Assembly (NCBI RefSeq): GCF_001563265.1
Contig: NZ_CP005083.1
Span: 2,669,001 to 2,733,000 of the forward strand
Length of the DNA stretch: 64,000 nt
Origin: Sphingobium sp. TKS
GTDB taxonomy: Bacteria > Pseudomonadota > Alphaproteobacteria > Sphingomonadales > Sphingomonadaceae
Direction of reading: 5' to 3'
The position numbers and the translations under genes were made by a program. The notes beneath the pieces were generated by a model. The model was given only the letters and a program-made list of their open reading frames with translations, did not search any database and was not told the origin of the DNA. Below are positions 9,119-19,580 of the stretch, in pieces. Every line of letters starts with the position of its first letter. Position 1 is the stretch's first letter.

Positions 9119-12100
9119 TCACCCCGCCACCAACCGCAGCCCGGACCGCCGGTTGCGCGCGCGATAACCGTCGGCCTTCGCTTCCATCCGTTCAAAATAG
9201 CCGATGTGCAGACCTGCTATCGTCGCGATGCTGTCCACCTGATCCGCGCCGATCAGATAATCGTCGCCCAGGAACAACCGCGCTGCCTTGCCGCCACCCA
9301 CCGGCGCCCGAAGGAACACTTCGCTCCGCCCTCCCCTTGCGCGCGTCAATAGTTGCGCCAGAGCATCGATCGCCACTGCATCGCTGACATCGACGACCAA
9401 CTCCATGCGGGAATTATTGGCCAGTTGACGGAAAGGCTCGACGCCGCGGATCGTCACACGCGGCGTTTCCTCGCCCGGCAGCCGATCCAGCTCCACCATC
9501 AGCAAAGCGCAATCGCCTTCGCGGGCCATGTCCTCGATGGCTTTGCAGGCATCCTCATCGAAGCAACTCGCCTGAAACTGGCCGCTGCTGTCGGAGAAAG
9601 TGGCGGCGGCGTAGCGGGCGCCACGCTTGGTTTCGCGCCATCGCACATCTTCGACCATGGCTGCCATCACGCCATTGGCCCGGCCGCCCTCAGCAACAGG
9701 TTCAGTGCAAATCGCGCCATAGCTTTTCGCGCCCCGCGCTTCGGCCAGATGTCGGTAGCGATCGACCGGATGCGCGGAAAAATAGAAGCCGAATGCGTCC
9801 TTCTCCTGCGCCATGCGGTCCACCGTCGACCAGGTCTGATGCGGCGGAATGCGAACATCGGCATGCGGCGTTTCAACATCCCCGAACAAGCCGCCCTGCC
9901 CACTTTCTCGCGCCTCCGCAGCGCTGGATGCCACGCTGAGGATCGTTTCGACCGCTGCATGAACCCCGGCCCGGTCGGCATGCACGCCGTCAAAGGCACC
10001 TGCCGCCGCCAGACTTTCCAACTGCCGCCGATTGAGCAGGCGCGGTTCGATCCGGTCGGCAAAATCGTCCAGCGACTTGAACGGGCCGCCCGCATCGCGC
10101 TCCGCGACCAGTTGCTCCATCGCTTTCTCGCCAACGCCTTTCAGGCCGCCAAGTGCGTAGCGCACGGCAAAGCTGAGGCGCCGATCGTCGCCTTCCCGCT
10201 CGATCGTCTCGACCGAAAAATCCGCCAGGCTGCGATTGATGTCAGGCGCCAGACAAGCCAGGCCCATGCGGCGCATGTCGTCCACGAACACCGTCAGCTT
10301 GTCGGTCAGGTGAATATCGAACGCCATGGACGCGGCGTAGAATTCCGCCGGATAATGCGCCTTCAACCACGCCGTCTGATAGGCGAGCAGGGCATAGGCC
10401 GCCGCGTGCGATTTGTTGAAGCCATAGCCGGCGAACTTGTCGATCAAGTCGAACAGTTCGTTCGCCTTGCCCGCCGCGATGTCGCTCTTCGCACAGCCAT
10501 CGACGAAGCGGGCGCGCTGGGCGTCCATCTCCGCCTTGATCTTCTTGCCCATGGCGCGGCGCAAAAGGTCGGCGTCTCCCAGCGAATAGCCCGCCAATAT
10601 CTGCGCGGCCTGCATCACCTGTTCCTGATAGACGAAGATGCCGTAAGTCTCTTCGAGGATAGGTTTCAGGAGAATATGAGGATATTCAATCTCTTCCTGA
10701 CCGTTCTTGCGACGTCCGAACATCGGAATATTGTCCATCGGGCCGGGGCGATAAAGCGACACCAGCGCGATGATGTCGCCAAAATTGGTCGGACGCACGG
10801 CGGCCAGCGTCTTGCGCATGCCTTCGGATTCCAACTGGAACACGCCCACAGTGTCACCGCGCTGCAACAGTTCATAGACCGCCGGATCGTCCCAGCCGAG
10901 CGAATTGAGGTCGATCTCCACACTCCGCCCGGCGAGCAGTTGCACCGCCTTCTGCAACACCGACAACGTCTTGAGGCCGAGGAAGTCGAACTTCACCAGC
11001 CCCGCGCCTTCGACATATTTCATGTCGAACTGCGTCACCGGCATGTCGGACCGGGGATCGCGATAGAGCGGCACCAGTTGCGACAGCGGCCGGTCCCCGA
11101 TCACCACGCCCGCCGCGTGGGTGGAACTGTGGCGCGGAAAGCCTTCCAGCTTCATCGCATAATCGATCAGGCGCTTGACCTGCGCATCATTGTCATATTC
11201 CGCCCTGAATTCTGCCACGCCGTTCAGGGACCGTTCCAGCGTCCAGGGATCGGTCGGATGGTTGGGCACCAGCTTGGCAAGGCGATCGACCTGCCCATAG
11301 CTCATCTGCAGAACGCGGCCGGTGTCCTTCAGCACGGCGCGGGCCTTCAACTTACCGAAGGTGATGATCTGCGCGACATGATCCGCGCCATATTTCTGCT
11401 GGACGTAGCGGATCACTTCGCCGCGCCGGGTTTCGCAGAAGTCGATGTCGAAGTCCGGCATCGACACGCGTTCCGGGTTCAGGAAGCGTTCGAACAGCAG
11501 CCCCAGTTGCAACGGATCGAGATCGGTGATCGTCAGCGCCCAGGCGACGACCGATCCAGCGCCCGAACCACGGCCCGGCCCCACCGGAATGTCATGATCC
11601 TTCGCCCATTTGATGAAGTCGGCAACGATCAGGAAATAGCCGGGAAAGCCCATCTGGATGATGATGTCGGTTTCGAATTGCAGCCTGTCGAAATAGGGCT
11701 TGCGCGCTTCCTCGCCGGTGATGCCCGCCTTGGCCAGCCGCGCTTCCAGCCCGTCTCTCGCCTGCTCGCGCAGCATCTTCGCCTCGCCCTCGATATCGCC
11801 GGCAAGGCTTGGGAGGATAGGCTTACGCTTGGGCGCGGCCACGGCGCAGCGCTGCGCCACCACCAGCGTGTTGGCCAGCGCTTCGGGCAGATCCTCGAAC
11901 AACCGCTTCATTTCCGCCGCCGGTTTCATCCAGGCGTCGGGCGAGCTGGTTCGCCGGTCAGGCGTCTCGACATAGGCGCTGTCGGCAATGCAGAGCATCA
12001 CGTCATGCGCCTCATGAAAATGCGGCTCGGCAAAGCAGGTTGGGTTGGTCGCCACCAAGGGCAGGTCGCGGGCATAGGCAAGTTCGAGCAGTTCCGGCTC

Positions 12101-12655
12101 CGCCTTGCCCTCGACCGGGTCCAGACGGCGGCATATCTCAATATAGAGCCTGCCGGGGAACAGAGCCTCAAGCCGCTTCGCATAGGCGAGCGCCGCGGCG
12201 GGCTGATCCTCCGCGAACAGACGCCCCAGCGCACCCTCGCCCCCCGCCGTCAGCGCGATCAGGCCATCGGTGCGGCCTTCCAGACTATCCATGCTGATAT
12301 GCGGCACTTCCTCGACCGGGCGGTCGAGATGCGCCATCGAAACCAGTGCGCAAAGATTGTCGTAGCCCGTTGAATCCTGCGCATAGAGGGCGAGCCAGTC
12401 GTGCACGGGCGCCGCATTGGCCGGGCGGTCGGGCCGGGCTATGCCGACCATCGCGCCGATGACCGGCTGCACCCCCTCCCCCTTGCAGGCGTCGGAAAAG
12501 GCCATGGAACCGTAGAGGCCGTTCCGATCCGTGATGGCGGCAGCGGGAAAGCCCAGCGCCTTGGCCTGTTTCGCGATCTTCTTGGGGTCGATCGCCCCTT
12601 CCAGCATGGTGAAGGAAGAAAAAACGCGAAGGGGGACAAAACCGGCATGAGGCAT
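9119..12655 (-). CDS. dnaE: DNA polymerase III alpha subunit
   Basis: Replicative C-family polymerase of about 1178 aa. Domain order visible: N-terminal PHP domain starting at VPLRVFSSFTMLEGAIDP, the palm with PDFDIDFCE catalytic aspartates near residue 400, thumb and fingers (LVSLYRPGPMDNIP; MGKKIKAEMD), helix-hairpin-helix region (GGLKGVGEKAM) and a C-terminal OB-fold region. Length and motifs match the housekeeping DnaE1 rather than the error-prone DnaE2. The start is placed at the ATG giving MPHAGFVPLRVF, the usual family N-terminus; 16 more codons are open upstream. It is monocistronic and converges with the radical SAM gene. Confidence 0.95.
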   Translation of the reverse strand: MPHAGFVPLRVFSSFTMLEGAIDPKKIAKQAKALGFPAAAITDRNGLYGSMAFSDACKGEGVQPVIGAMVGIARPDRPANAAPVHDWLALYAQDSTGYDNLCALVSMAHLDRPVEEVPHISMDSLEGRTDGLIALTAGGEGALGRLFAEDQPAAALAYAKRLEALFPGRLYIEICRRLDPVEGKAEPELLELAYARDLPLVATNPTCFAEPHFHEAHDVMLCIADSAYVETPDRRTSSPDAWMKPAAEMKRLFEDLPEALANTLVVAQRCAVAAPKRKPILPSLAGDIEGEAKMLREQARDGLEARLAKAGITGEEARKPYFDRLQFETDIIIQMGFPGYFLIVADFIKWAKDHDIPVGPGRGSGAGSVVAWALTITDLDPLQLGLLFERFLNPERVSMPDFDIDFCETRRGEVIRYVQQKYGADHVAQIITFGKLKARAVLKDTGRVLQMSYGQVDRLAKLVPNHPTDPWTLERSLNGVAEFRAEYDNDAQVKRLIDYAMKLEGFPRHSSTHAAGVVIGDRPLSQLVPLYRDPRSDMPVTQFDMKYVEGAGLVKFDFLGLKTLSVLQKAVQLLAGRSVEIDLNSLGWDDPAVYELLQRGDTVGVFQLESEGMRKTLAAVRPTNFGDIIALVSLYRPGPMDNIPMFGRRKNGQEEIEYPHILLKPILEETYGIFVYQEQVMQAAQILAGYSLGDADLLRRAMGKKIKAEMDAQRARFVDGCAKSDIAAGKANELFDLIDKFAGYGFNKSHAAAYALLAYQTAWLKAHYPAEFYAASMAFDIHLTDKLTVFVDDMRRMGLACLAPDINRSLADFSVETIEREGDDRRLSFAVRYALGGLKGVGEKAMEQLVAERDAGGPFKSLDDFADRIEPRLLNRRQLESLAAAGAFDGVHADRAGVHAAVETILSVASSAAEARESGQGGLFGDVETPHADVRIPPHQTWSTVDRMAQEKDAFGFYFSAHPVDRYRHLAEARGAKSYGAICTEPVAEGGRANGVMAAMVEDVRWRETKRGARYAAATFSDSSGQFQASCFDEDACKAIEDMAREGDCALLMVELDRLPGEETPRVTIRGVEPFRQLANNSRMELVVDVSDAVAIDALAQLLTRARGGRSEVFLRAPVGGGKAARLFLGDDYLIGADQVDSIATIAGLHIGYFERMEAKADGYRARNRRSGLRLVAG

Positions 12656-12783
12656 GCGCCCATCTAGGCACTCCCACCGATTCGGCACCAGCCCCCAGGC
12701 CAAGAAAGTCGTGGGTAAAATTGCACCGCGAACGACCGCCGATTAACGTCTCTCCAAGACTTTGGGCTTAGCTTGAAAGGATT

Positions 12784-14592
12784 ATGCGCTTATCCACCAT
12801 CACCAACTACGCCTATGGCGCCACCGTGGCCCTGACACTGGCATCGGGCGCCGTCATGCTCATGGCGTCCAGCACGGAAGAGAAAGAACGGGCCGCCGTC
12901 GAACAGCGGGCCGCCTTCGATCAGATGACCGCCACGCTGGAGGAAGACACCTACCGCCAGACCGAACAGGCGCGGGCCTATGCGATCACAGGCGATCCTT
13001 CGCATGTCATCGCCTATCGCCGGGAAAAGGCGACGCTCCGCTCTGTCGAACAGAGAATTCTCCATCTGCGCGATCGGGGAGCCAGCGTCAGCGAACTCGC
13101 GGCCCTGCAACAAGGGCTGCACTGGGCCGATGGACTGACCGATGAGCAGGAAGCGGCCATCAACGCCGCCGAAAAAGGCGATCAGGAAACCGCGCGCAAG
13201 ATCCTGTTCGGTGACGAATATGGCCGGGAACTTGATCGCATCGCCGCTCAGATCGGCAAGTTCCAATATATATTGGATCAACGAACGGAAAACACCGTCC
13301 GGCAGGCGACCGAATCGGCACGGCAATGGCGCTTCATGTCGGAAATCATGCTGGGCGCGACCGCCCTGCTGTTCCTGTGCGTCCTCTATTTCATCCTGAA
13401 GCAGCGCATCCTGCGCCCGGTGGTGCGGTTGAGCGATGTCGTGACGCGGCTGGCCGCGCAGGATTTCGCTGCCGTGCCGCCCGACTTCCCCCAGGTGGAC
13501 GAAATTGGCGACATGGCCCAGGCCGTCCGCATTTTCCGGGAAAACGGGCTGGAAAGGCAAAGGCTGGAACAGGAACGGGATACGGACCGGATCACGCGCG
13601 ACCAGCTTTCGCGCATGACGCAGCGCCTGCAAGGATGCGACAGCATAGGCGATCTTGTCGAGGTCGTCCGGCGTTTCGCGCCTGAAATCGCGCCCGGTTT
13701 TGCCGGGCGGCTTTATATCCACGACACCCGCCGCAATGCGATGGTGCAGGCGTGCGACTGGCTGTCGCCCCGGCAGTCGGGCGAGGAATTCGCGCCGACG
13801 GCTTGTTGGGCGCTGCGGCGCGGGCAAATCCATAAACCGACCGGCGAACTGGTCGACATTCCCTGCGAGCATCTGGCCGGAAACGTCCTGTCTCCCACCA
13901 TCTGCATACCGCTGACGGCACAGGGGGAGAGCATCGGCCTACTCTATGTCGAGCAGCCTGATGACGGGACCGCCGATCAGATCAGCCGCACCGAACGATA
14001 TCTGGAGATGCTGGCCGAGAATATCAGCCTGGCGCTTGCCAATCTGCGGTTGCGCGACGTGCTGCGGCAGATGGCGATGGCCGATCCGCTGACCGGCCTT
14101 GCCAACAGGCGCCGCTTCGACACGGTATACAAGGAGCAGGTGATTCGTGCCGAAAGCGCGATGACGCCGCTGGCCTGCCTGATGGTGGACATCGACCATT
14201 TCAAGCGGTTCAACGACACGCACGGCCATGATGCTGGCGACGCGGTGCTGCGCGCCGTGGGCGGGGTACTGAACGAAGCGCTGCGCGAAAAGGATTGCGC
14301 TTTCCGCCTGGGCGGCGAGGAGTTCGTGCTGCTCATGCCGGGCTTCGCACAGGATCAGGCGATCGACCGGGCCATTCAGGTGCAACAGAAATTGCAGGAT
14401 CTGCGCGTCGACCATCGGGGCGAGGAATTGGGGCCGATCACCGCATCCTTCGGCCTTGCCGTCTTTCCTGACCATGGCCGGGCGGAAAGGCTGGTCCGGA
14501 CAGCCGATGCCGCGCTGCTTCGGGCGAAAAATCAAGGGCGCAACCAGATCGTCATCGCGACGGTCCGGGATGCGGCGTCACATCCGGCCTGA
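12784..14592 (+). CDS. Membrane diguanylate cyclase (HAMP-GAF-GGDEF)
   Basis: Protein of 602 aa predicted to make cyclic di-GMP. Order: transmembrane helix at about residues 8-28; a helical periplasmic sensor region to about 190, similar in style to CHASE3; a second membrane helix at about 193-211; a HAMP-like linker starting at [10 protein letters not shown]; a GAF-like domain at about 275-425; and a C-terminal GGDEF domain. The active-site motif is GGEEF at residues 510-514, and the product-inhibition I-site RxxD (REKD) is intact at 501-504, so it should be an active, feedback-inhibited cyclase. There is no EAL domain. An AAAGGA ribosome-binding site precedes the ATG. Its 3' end overlaps the convergent lolD gene by 15 nt. 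Confidence 0.92.
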   Translation: MRLSTITNYAYGATVALTLASGAVMLMASSTEEKERAAVEQRAAFDQMTATLEEDTYRQTEQARAYAITGDPSHVIAYRREKATLRSVEQRILHLRDRGASVSELAALQQGLHWADGLTDEQEAAINAAEKGDQETARKILFGDEYGRELDRIAAQIGKFQYILDQRTENTVRQATESARQWRFMSEIMLGATALLFLCVLYFILKQRILRPVVRLSDVVTRLAAQDFAAVPPDFPQVDEIGDMAQAVRIFRENGLERQRLEQERDTDRITRDQLSRMTQRLQGCDSIGDLVEVVRRFAPEIAPGFAGRLYIHDTRRNAMVQACDWLSPRQSGEEFAPTACWALRRGQIHKPTGELVDIPCEHLAGNVLSPTICIPLTAQGESIGLLYVEQPDDGTADQISRTERYLEMLAENISLALANLRLRDVLRQMAMADPLTGLANRRRFDTVYKEQVIRAESAMTPLACLMVDIDHFKRFNDTHGHDAGDAVLRAVGGVLNEALREKDCAFRLGGEEFVLLMPGFAQDQAIDRAIQVQQKLQDLRVDHRGEELGPITASFGLAVFPDHGRAERLVRTADAALLRAKNQGRNQIVIATVRDAASHPA

Positions 14593-15267
14593 ACCTTCCT
14601 CCAGCAGGCCTTCGTGAAGGCGGACCACCCGGTCCATCTTCTGGGCCAGCCGTTCATTATGCGTCGCCACCAGCGCGGCGGAGCCTTCCTCCCGCACCAG
14701 CCGCAGGAACTCCGCCAGCACGACATCGGCGGTCCGCTCGTCCAGATTGCCGGTCGGCTCGTCCGCCAGAACGAGAGCGGGCCGGTTGGCGAGCGCCCGC
14801 GCCACAGCCACGCGCTGCTGTTCGCCGCCGGACAACTGGCTCGGCCGGTGTTCAAGGCGATGCCCCAACCCCAATGATCCCAGCAGCGATTCAGCGCGGG
14901 CGCGGGCCGTCGCCATGTCGGCGTCACGTATCACCTGCGGCAATATGACATTCTCCGCCGCATTGAAGTCGGGCAGCAGATGATGAAACTGGTAGACGAA
15001 ACCGAGCGCGTCACGGCGCAACCGCGTCCGCCCGTCATTGTCGAGCTTCGCCGCTTCTTCGCCACCTATGCGGATCGATCCGTCGAAGCCGCCCTCCAGC
15101 AGCCCGACCGCCTGTAGCAATGTCGATTTCCCCGATCCCGAAGGACCGAGCAACGCCACGATCTCCCCCTGCGCTACCGCCAGATCGATGCCGCGCAGAA
15201 CCTCTATGGTGATGCCGCCCTGAGTGAAGCTGCGTTTGAGGCCGCCGACCTTCAATATCTCATTCAT
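14578..15267 (-). CDS. lolD: Lipoprotein-releasing ABC transporter ATPase LolD
   Basis: ABC ATPase of 229 aa that powers extraction of outer-membrane lipoproteins from the inner membrane for transfer to LolA. It shows Walker [12 protein letters not shown], the signature LSGGEQQRV, and Walker [10 protein letters not shown] followed by NLDERTAD. Membership of the MacB/LolD group is supported by the coupled permease gene immediately upstream (8-nt overlap). The C-terminal end overlaps the tail of the diguanylate cyclase gene on the other strand. Confidence 0.93.
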   Translation of the reverse strand: MNEILKVGGLKRSFTQGGITIEVLRGIDLAVAQGEIVALLGPSGSGKSTLLQAVGLLEGGFDGSIRIGGEEAAKLDNDGRTRLRRDALGFVYQFHHLLPDFNAAENVILPQVIRDADMATARARAESLLGSLGLGHRLEHRPSQLSGGEQQRVAVARALANRPALVLADEPTGNLDERTADVVLAEFLRLVREEGSAALVATHNERLAQKMDRVVRLHEGLLEEGSGRM

Positions 15268-16510
15268 AGCGCAGCACCTGCACGGGATCGGTATTGGCGG
15301 CCTTGAACGCGGGATAGAGCGTCGCCAGGAAGCTGAAGATCAGCGCCATCAGGCAGATGATCGCGATCTCCACCGGATCGGGCTTGGCCGGCAATTCGGT
15401 AAGGAAGCGGATCGAGGGATCCCACAGATTCTGCCCGGTCAGGAACTGGATCGCGTTCACCACGCTCTGACGGAAGAACAGGAAGGTGAAGCCCAGCGCC
15501 ATGCCCGCCGCCATACCGAGCGACCCGATCGTCACACCCACGGTCATGAATATCTTCACCAGGCCTACGCGGCTCGCCCCCATGGTGCGCAAAATCGCGA
15601 TATCGCGGGTCTTTGCGCGCACCAGCATGATCAGCGACGAGAGGATGTTGAACACCGCCACCAGCACGATGATCGACAGCACCACGAACATCGCGACCCG
15701 TTCCACCGCCAGTGCTTCGAACAGGGACGCGTTCATCTGACGCCAGTCCGTCACGACGGCGCGCCCTGCGACCTTGCCGGCCAGCGGCTCCAATATCGCG
15801 GCGACCCGGTCGGCGTTCACGGTCTCGACCTCGATCATGCCGACCACGTCGCCCAGCAGCAACAAGGTCTGTGCGTCTTCCATGGGCATGACCACGAACG
15901 CCTTGTCATAATCATAGATGCCGACTTCGAAGATGGCGGCAACCTGATAGGAAACCTGTCGCGGAACAGTGCCGAAGGGCGTCGACCGGCCCGCCGGATT
16001 GATGATGGTGATGCTGTCGCCCAACTGGATGCCCAGATTTTCCGCCAGGCGCGAGCCGAGCGCCACCTTGCCGCCATTAGGTGTCAGCGCGTTCAGGCTG
16101 CCTGCGACGACCTTTGCCTTTAGCGTCGCATTGTTGCGAATGTCGTTCACGATCATGCCGCGTACCAGCACCGCTTCCACCCGGCCCTGGAAGCTGCCGA
16201 GCAAGGGCTGCTCGATCAGCGGCGTGGCGCTGGTCACGCCGGGCGTCGCCTTCGCCTCCTTCAGCACCGCCTTCCAGTCCGGCAGGCGCCCGCCATAGCC
16301 TTGAACGACGGCATGGCCGTTGAGGCCCACGATCTTGTCGAACAGTTCGGCGCGGAAGCCGTTCATCACGCTCATCACGATGATGAGCGCCGCCACCCCC
16401 AGCATCACCGCCACCAGGCTGATGCCGGCGACCAGGAAGATAAATCCCTCCCCCTTGCCGGGCAGCAGGTAACGCTTGGCAATCATGCGTTCGTATCGGG
16501 ATAGAATCAT
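15260..16510 (-). CDS. lolC: Lipoprotein-releasing system permease LolC/LolE family
   Basis: Inner-membrane permease of 416 aa with the MacB/FtsX-like fold: TM1 at about residues 20-45 ([20 protein letters not shown]), a large periplasmic domain, and three C-terminal membrane helices. It partners LolD to release lipoproteins. Only one permease gene is present, as in many alphaproteobacteria where a single LolC/E-type (LolF-like) protein probably forms a homodimer. The start is set at the ATG giving [18 protein letters not shown], the typical family N-terminus; the frame is open 52 codons further upstream but that part is not family-like. Confidence 0.92.
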   Translation of the reverse strand: MILSRYERMIAKRYLLPGKGEGFIFLVAGISLVAVMLGVAALIIVMSVMNGFRAELFDKIVGLNGHAVVQGYGGRLPDWKAVLKEAKATPGVTSATPLIEQPLLGSFQGRVEAVLVRGMIVNDIRNNATLKAKVVAGSLNALTPNGGKVALGSRLAENLGIQLGDSITIINPAGRSTPFGTVPRQVSYQVAAIFEVGIYDYDKAFVVMPMEDAQTLLLLGDVVGMIEVETVNADRVAAILEPLAGKVAGRAVVTDWRQMNASLFEALAVERVAMFVVLSIIVLVAVFNILSSLIMLVRAKTRDIAILRTMGASRVGLVKIFMTVGVTIGSLGMAAGMALGFTFLFFRQSVVNAIQFLTGQNLWDPSIRFLTELPAKPDPVEIAIICLMALIFSFLATLYPAFKAANTDPVQVLRYE

Positions 16511-16675
16511 GATGGCGCGGACGGCCTCTCGATTGGGATAGGGCAGCCCGTCTAGCACGCTCTCGACCGACGGCAAGCATTGCCGATTGTTGCATGGGAG
16601 CCACAGCCGTCTGGGGAAAATTACAATGCCCGGAAATAGCCCGTGACAGCGGCCCGCTCTGCCCATAGCAAAGGC

Positions 16676-16826
16676 CTCGAAGCACAGGTAAATGGCCGTG
16701 GTTCAGGGATACTGCATCCCGCTTCGAGCTTAGGGGGCTAAGAAGCGGTTGAGGCAGGCCAAGGGGGAGACGAGCAATCGTCCATTAGTACCCGGGTCGT
16801 GGAAACATGGCCCGGGTACTTTTTAT
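16676..16826 (+). ncRNA. Candidate small RNA of about 150 nt ending at an intrinsic terminator
   Basis: No protein-coding gene fits here, yet the plus strand carries a chain of perfect hairpins ending in a terminator. CTCGAAGC (16676-16683) pairs with GCTTCGAG (16721-16728) and encloses GGGAT/ATCCC (16706-16710/16716-16720). CTTAG-GGGG-CTAAG follows at 16729-16742. A 10-bp terminator hairpin with T5 ends the unit. A weak promoter (-35 GTGACA 16643-16648; -10 near 16665-16671) would start transcription about at 16676. The upstream gene lolC points the other way and hsp20 has its own promoter downstream, so the terminator has no coding gene to end. I do not recognise an Rfam family. Promoter and exact 5' end are inferred. 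Confidence 0.5.
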
Positions 16827-16828
16827 TT
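16787..16828 (+). terminator. Intrinsic terminator of the candidate small RNA
   Basis: Perfect inverted repeat AGTACCCGGG (16787-16796) / CCCGGGTACT (16811-16820), with a 14-nt loop and a T-rich tail (TTTTTATTT). It acts in the plus direction. It lies 164 nt before the hsp20 start and upstream of the sigma32 promoter, so it does not belong to hsp20. Confidence 0.8.
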
Positions 16829-16865
16829 GGGCCATCGCCCGCGCCATATTCGCATTTCAATAGCT

Positions 16866-16893
16866 CTTGAAACGCACTTCCGTCGAACCATAT
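16866..16893 (+). promoter_or_regulatory. Sigma32 (RpoH) heat-shock promoter of hsp20
   Basis: A -35 box CTTGAAA (16866-16872) matches the sigma32 consensus exactly. A -10 box ACCATAT (16887-16893) matches CCCATNT at all but one position, with a 14-bp spacer. Transcription should start near 16900, giving a leader of about 90 nt before hsp20. Confidence 0.8.
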
Positions 16894-16933
16894 CGAATGC
16901 GTCCAACCGCCATACGGGGTTGGACATGGTTCC

Positions 16934-16991
16934 GCCGGATGCCTTGTCCTGGGTCCGGCATGTTCATTTTGCTCTTTGGGAGATTATGACA
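16934..16991 (+). promoter_or_regulatory. ROSE-like RNA thermometer in the hsp20 leader
   Basis: The leader ends in a hairpin where TTGCTC (16969-16974) faces the Shine-Dalgarno GGGAG (16978-16982). CUC pairs with GAG and the G of UUGCU is left unpaired, the hallmark of ROSE elements that control small heat-shock genes in alphaproteobacteria. A preceding helix GCCGGA/TCCGGC (16934-16939/16954-16959) supplies the second stem. At low temperature the ribosome-binding site would be masked and heat would open it. The family match is from motif recognition, not a covariance search. Confidence 0.72.
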
Positions 16992-17456
16992 ATGCGTGGT
17001 TTTGACCTGACCCCCTATCGCCGCTCGACCGTGGGTTTCGACCGTCTGTTCGACCTGATTGAAAACAATGCACGGTTGAGCCAAGGCGACAATTATCCCC
17101 CGTTCAACATCGAACGGCTTTCCGAAGATCGCTATCGCGTCACGCTCGCCGTGGCGGGATTCCGCGCCGATGAGATCGACATCACTGCCCAGCAGAACCT
17201 GCTTCAGGTGACTGGACGGAAGGATGAAGCGCAGGGAGGCGCCCGCTCCCATTTCCTGCATGTCGGCATCGCCAATCGCAGCTTCGAACGCCGTTTCGAA
17301 CTCGCTGATTTCGTGCGGGTGGAAAAGGCCGATTTGGCCGACGGTCTGCTGACGATCGAACTGGTGCGCGAAGTTCCCGAGGCGATGAAGCCGAAGAAGA
17401 TCGCGATCAACGGTGGCCAGCTTGTGGAGATCAACGGCGACCGCGACGCTGCCTGA
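16992..17456 (+). CDS. Small heat-shock protein, Hsp20/IbpA family
   Basis: Cytoplasmic holdase chaperone of 154 aa that binds unfolding proteins during heat stress. The N-terminal FDLTPYRRSTVGFDRLFDLI segment is typical of IbpA-type proteins. The alpha-crystallin domain spans about residues 35-130 (RYRVTLAVAGF; the FERRFELADFVRVEKADLAD region; GLLTIEL). ATG 16992 lies 9 nt after the GGGAG ribosome-binding site; an ATG two codons earlier (16986) is only 3 nt from it. The frame is open much further upstream but that is promoter and leader. Regulation is predicted at two levels, a sigma32 promoter and a ROSE-like thermometer. Confidence 0.92.
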   Translation: MRGFDLTPYRRSTVGFDRLFDLIENNARLSQGDNYPPFNIERLSEDRYRVTLAVAGFRADEIDITAQQNLLQVTGRKDEAQGGARSHFLHVGIANRSFERRFELADFVRVEKADLADGLLTIELVREVPEAMKPKKIAINGGQLVEINGDRDAA

Positions 17457-17468
17457 TCCGCTTCACTT

Positions 17469-17506
17469 AAAAACGGGGCGCGGCGATCCTGCCGCGCCCC
17501 GTTTTT
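17469..17506. terminator. Bidirectional intrinsic terminator between hsp20 and kup
   Basis: A perfect 16-bp stem, with arms 17469-17484 and 17491-17506 and a 6-nt loop. It has A5 at the left end and T5 at the right end, so it can terminate both hsp20 (plus) and kup (minus). Confidence 0.9.
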
Positions 17507-17511
17507 CTAGA

Positions 17512-19440
17512 TCAGATCTCAACCTGACTGCCCAGTTCGACCACGCGATTGGTCGGCAACCGGAAGAATTCCATCGCGCTTTCCGCGTTACGCAGCATCC
17601 AGGCGAAAATCTTCTCACGCCAGAGCGGCATACCCGGCTTGGCGGACGGCAGCAGAGTCTGCCGCGCGAGGAAGAAGCTGGTGTCCATCATCCTGAACGC
17701 CTGGCCGCAACCTGTCACATTTTTGAGCGCGGCGGGAACATCAGGCTCCTGCATGAAGCCATATTGCAGGACCAGGCGGAAGAAACCGCGGCCCAGATCT
17801 TCCAGTCTGCAACGCCCGTCATCCTCGACAACGGGCACATCCTTGATCTTGACGGTCAACAGGATGACGCGCTCATGCAAGACTTTGTTATGCTTGAGAT
17901 TGTGCAGCAGCGCATGCGGAACGCCGTCGGGCGTCGAGGTCATGAAAACCGCCGTGCCAGGCACGCGGACGGCGCTGTTCGCGGCGGACGCGACGAAGAC
18001 AGGGATCGGCATGGCCGCTTCGCGCAGCCGGTCCTGCACCAGCCGGCGTCCCCGCGACCAGGTGGTGAGCAGCGTGAAGATCACGAAGCCGATCAGCAGC
18101 GGGAACCAGCCGCCGGCGGGCACCTTCGTGAGATTCGCGGCCAGATAGGCGCCATCCACCAGGAACAGCACCGACAGCAAGGGCGCGGAATAATACCAGC
18201 GCCACTTCCACAGGCGGTAAAGCAACACGGTGAGCAGCACATTGTCGATGAACATCGCACCCGTGACGGCGATGCCATAGGCTGCGGTCAGGTTAGATGA
18301 CGTCTGGAACACCAGCACCAGCAGGATCACCATGATCATGAGTCCCCAGTTGATCAGGGGAATGTAAATCTGCCCTGCGGTCGACGCGCTGGTATGGGCG
18401 ATCCGCAAGCGCGGCATGAAGCCGAGCTGGATCGCCTGCTGCGTGACGGAGAAGGCGCCGGAGATCACCGCCTGGCTGGCGATGATCGCCGCCAGCGTCG
18501 CAAGGCCGACTAGCGGCAATTGGGCCCATTGCGGCGCCAGATAATAAAAGGGGCTGTGCAGGGCCGAAGCGCCCTCGCGAAACAGCAGCGCGCCCTGCCC
18601 CATATAGTTCATCATCAGCGCGGGCAGGACGAAGGTCAGCCACGACACCCGGATCGGGCTGCGTCCGAAATGGCCCATATCGGCGTAGAGCGCTTCGGCA
18701 CCCGTCACCGCCAGCACGATCGCGCCCAAAGCGAGAAAGGCGGGGAGCGGATCGGTCACGAAGAACATGACGGCCCAATAAGGGTTGAACGCGTAGAGAA
18801 TGCCGGGCGTCTTGGCGATGCTGATAATGCCAAGAACCGCGATCGTCAGGAAATAGAACAGCATGATCGGGCCGAACAGCGAAGCGACGCGATTCGTCCC
18901 CAATCCCTGTATCCAGAACAGGCCCAGCAGAATGATGATCGCCGCCGGCAGGATCAGCGGGGCGAGGTTGCTATTATAGACCGCCAGCCCCTCGACCGCC
19001 GACAGCACCGAAACGGCGGGCGTGATCATCGAGTCGCCATAGAAAAGCGATGTCGCGAACACGCCCAGCAATACGATCCCCCGCGACCATCGCTGCGTCT
19101 TGGTCTGGCCGTTGATCAGCGCCAGCAGGGCAAGGCTGCCCCCCTCCCCCTTATTGTCGGCGCGCATGATGACGGTGACATATTTGAGGGTCACGACCAG
19201 CATCATCGACCAGAACATCAGGCTGATGACGCCCAATATATGGTCCGGATCGAGGTCCAGATGATGATGCCCGGCAAAGGTTTCCCGGAATGCGTAAAGC
19301 GGGCTGGTGCCGATATCGCCGAACACGATCCCGATCGCGCCGACGACCAGCTTCAGCGTCGCCTTCTGTCCCGCATGGCCGTGATCATGGGCGCTTTCGT
19401 CATCGGCGCGCACGGCGCCGCCAGTGATCCCGTCAGCCAT
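17512..19440 (-). CDS. kup: Kup/Trk-type potassium uptake protein
   Basis: Inner-membrane potassium transporter of the KUP family (K+/H+ symport), 642 aa. The family motif [15 protein letters not shown] follows the first membrane helix at about residues 41-55. About twelve hydrophobic segments occupy the first 440 residues, and a soluble C-terminal domain follows. The N-terminal 24 residues are His/Asp-rich. It stands alone, with the bidirectional terminator after it and 140 nt of non-coding DNA before it. Confidence 0.95.
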   Translation of the reverse strand: MADGITGGAVRADDESAHDHGHAGQKATLKLVVGAIGIVFGDIGTSPLYAFRETFAGHHHLDLDPDHILGVISLMFWSMMLVVTLKYVTVIMRADNKGEGGSLALLALINGQTKTQRWSRGIVLLGVFATSLFYGDSMITPAVSVLSAVEGLAVYNSNLAPLILPAAIIILLGLFWIQGLGTNRVASLFGPIMLFYFLTIAVLGIISIAKTPGILYAFNPYWAVMFFVTDPLPAFLALGAIVLAVTGAEALYADMGHFGRSPIRVSWLTFVLPALMMNYMGQGALLFREGASALHSPFYYLAPQWAQLPLVGLATLAAIIASQAVISGAFSVTQQAIQLGFMPRLRIAHTSASTAGQIYIPLINWGLMIMVILLVLVFQTSSNLTAAYGIAVTGAMFIDNVLLTVLLYRLWKWRWYYSAPLLSVLFLVDGAYLAANLTKVPAGGWFPLLIGFVIFTLLTTWSRGRRLVQDRLREAAMPIPVFVASAANSAVRVPGTAVFMTSTPDGVPHALLHNLKHNKVLHERVILLTVKIKDVPVVEDDGRCRLEDLGRGFFRLVLQYGFMQEPDVPAALKNVTGCGQAFRMMDTSFFLARQTLLPSAKPGMPLWREKIFAWMLRNAESAMEFFRLPTNRVVELGSQVEI

Positions 19441-19580
19441 GGAGAAAATGCCGAATTGTCATGATCTTTGGACACCCGAACGGGGAAGCGACCGTCTTGC
19501 CATTTCATAGCCCCCGCAAACCGCCGCGCCCTATCATGGCTCCAGAGTGGTGGCAATGATGCCGCTGCGGCTTTGATCGC

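Noticed and set aside
9353..12373. A 1006-codon open frame antisense to dnaE
   Set aside because: It mirrors dnaE codon structure in high-GC DNA, has no family motif and no ribosome-binding site. The same applies to long antisense frames over ETF-QO, ppdK, mrdA, rodA, mutL and ccmF.
16749..16985. N-terminal extension of hsp20 by about 80 codons
   Set aside because: The stretch contains the terminator, the sigma32 promoter and the ROSE-like leader, and its translation is not Hsp20-like.
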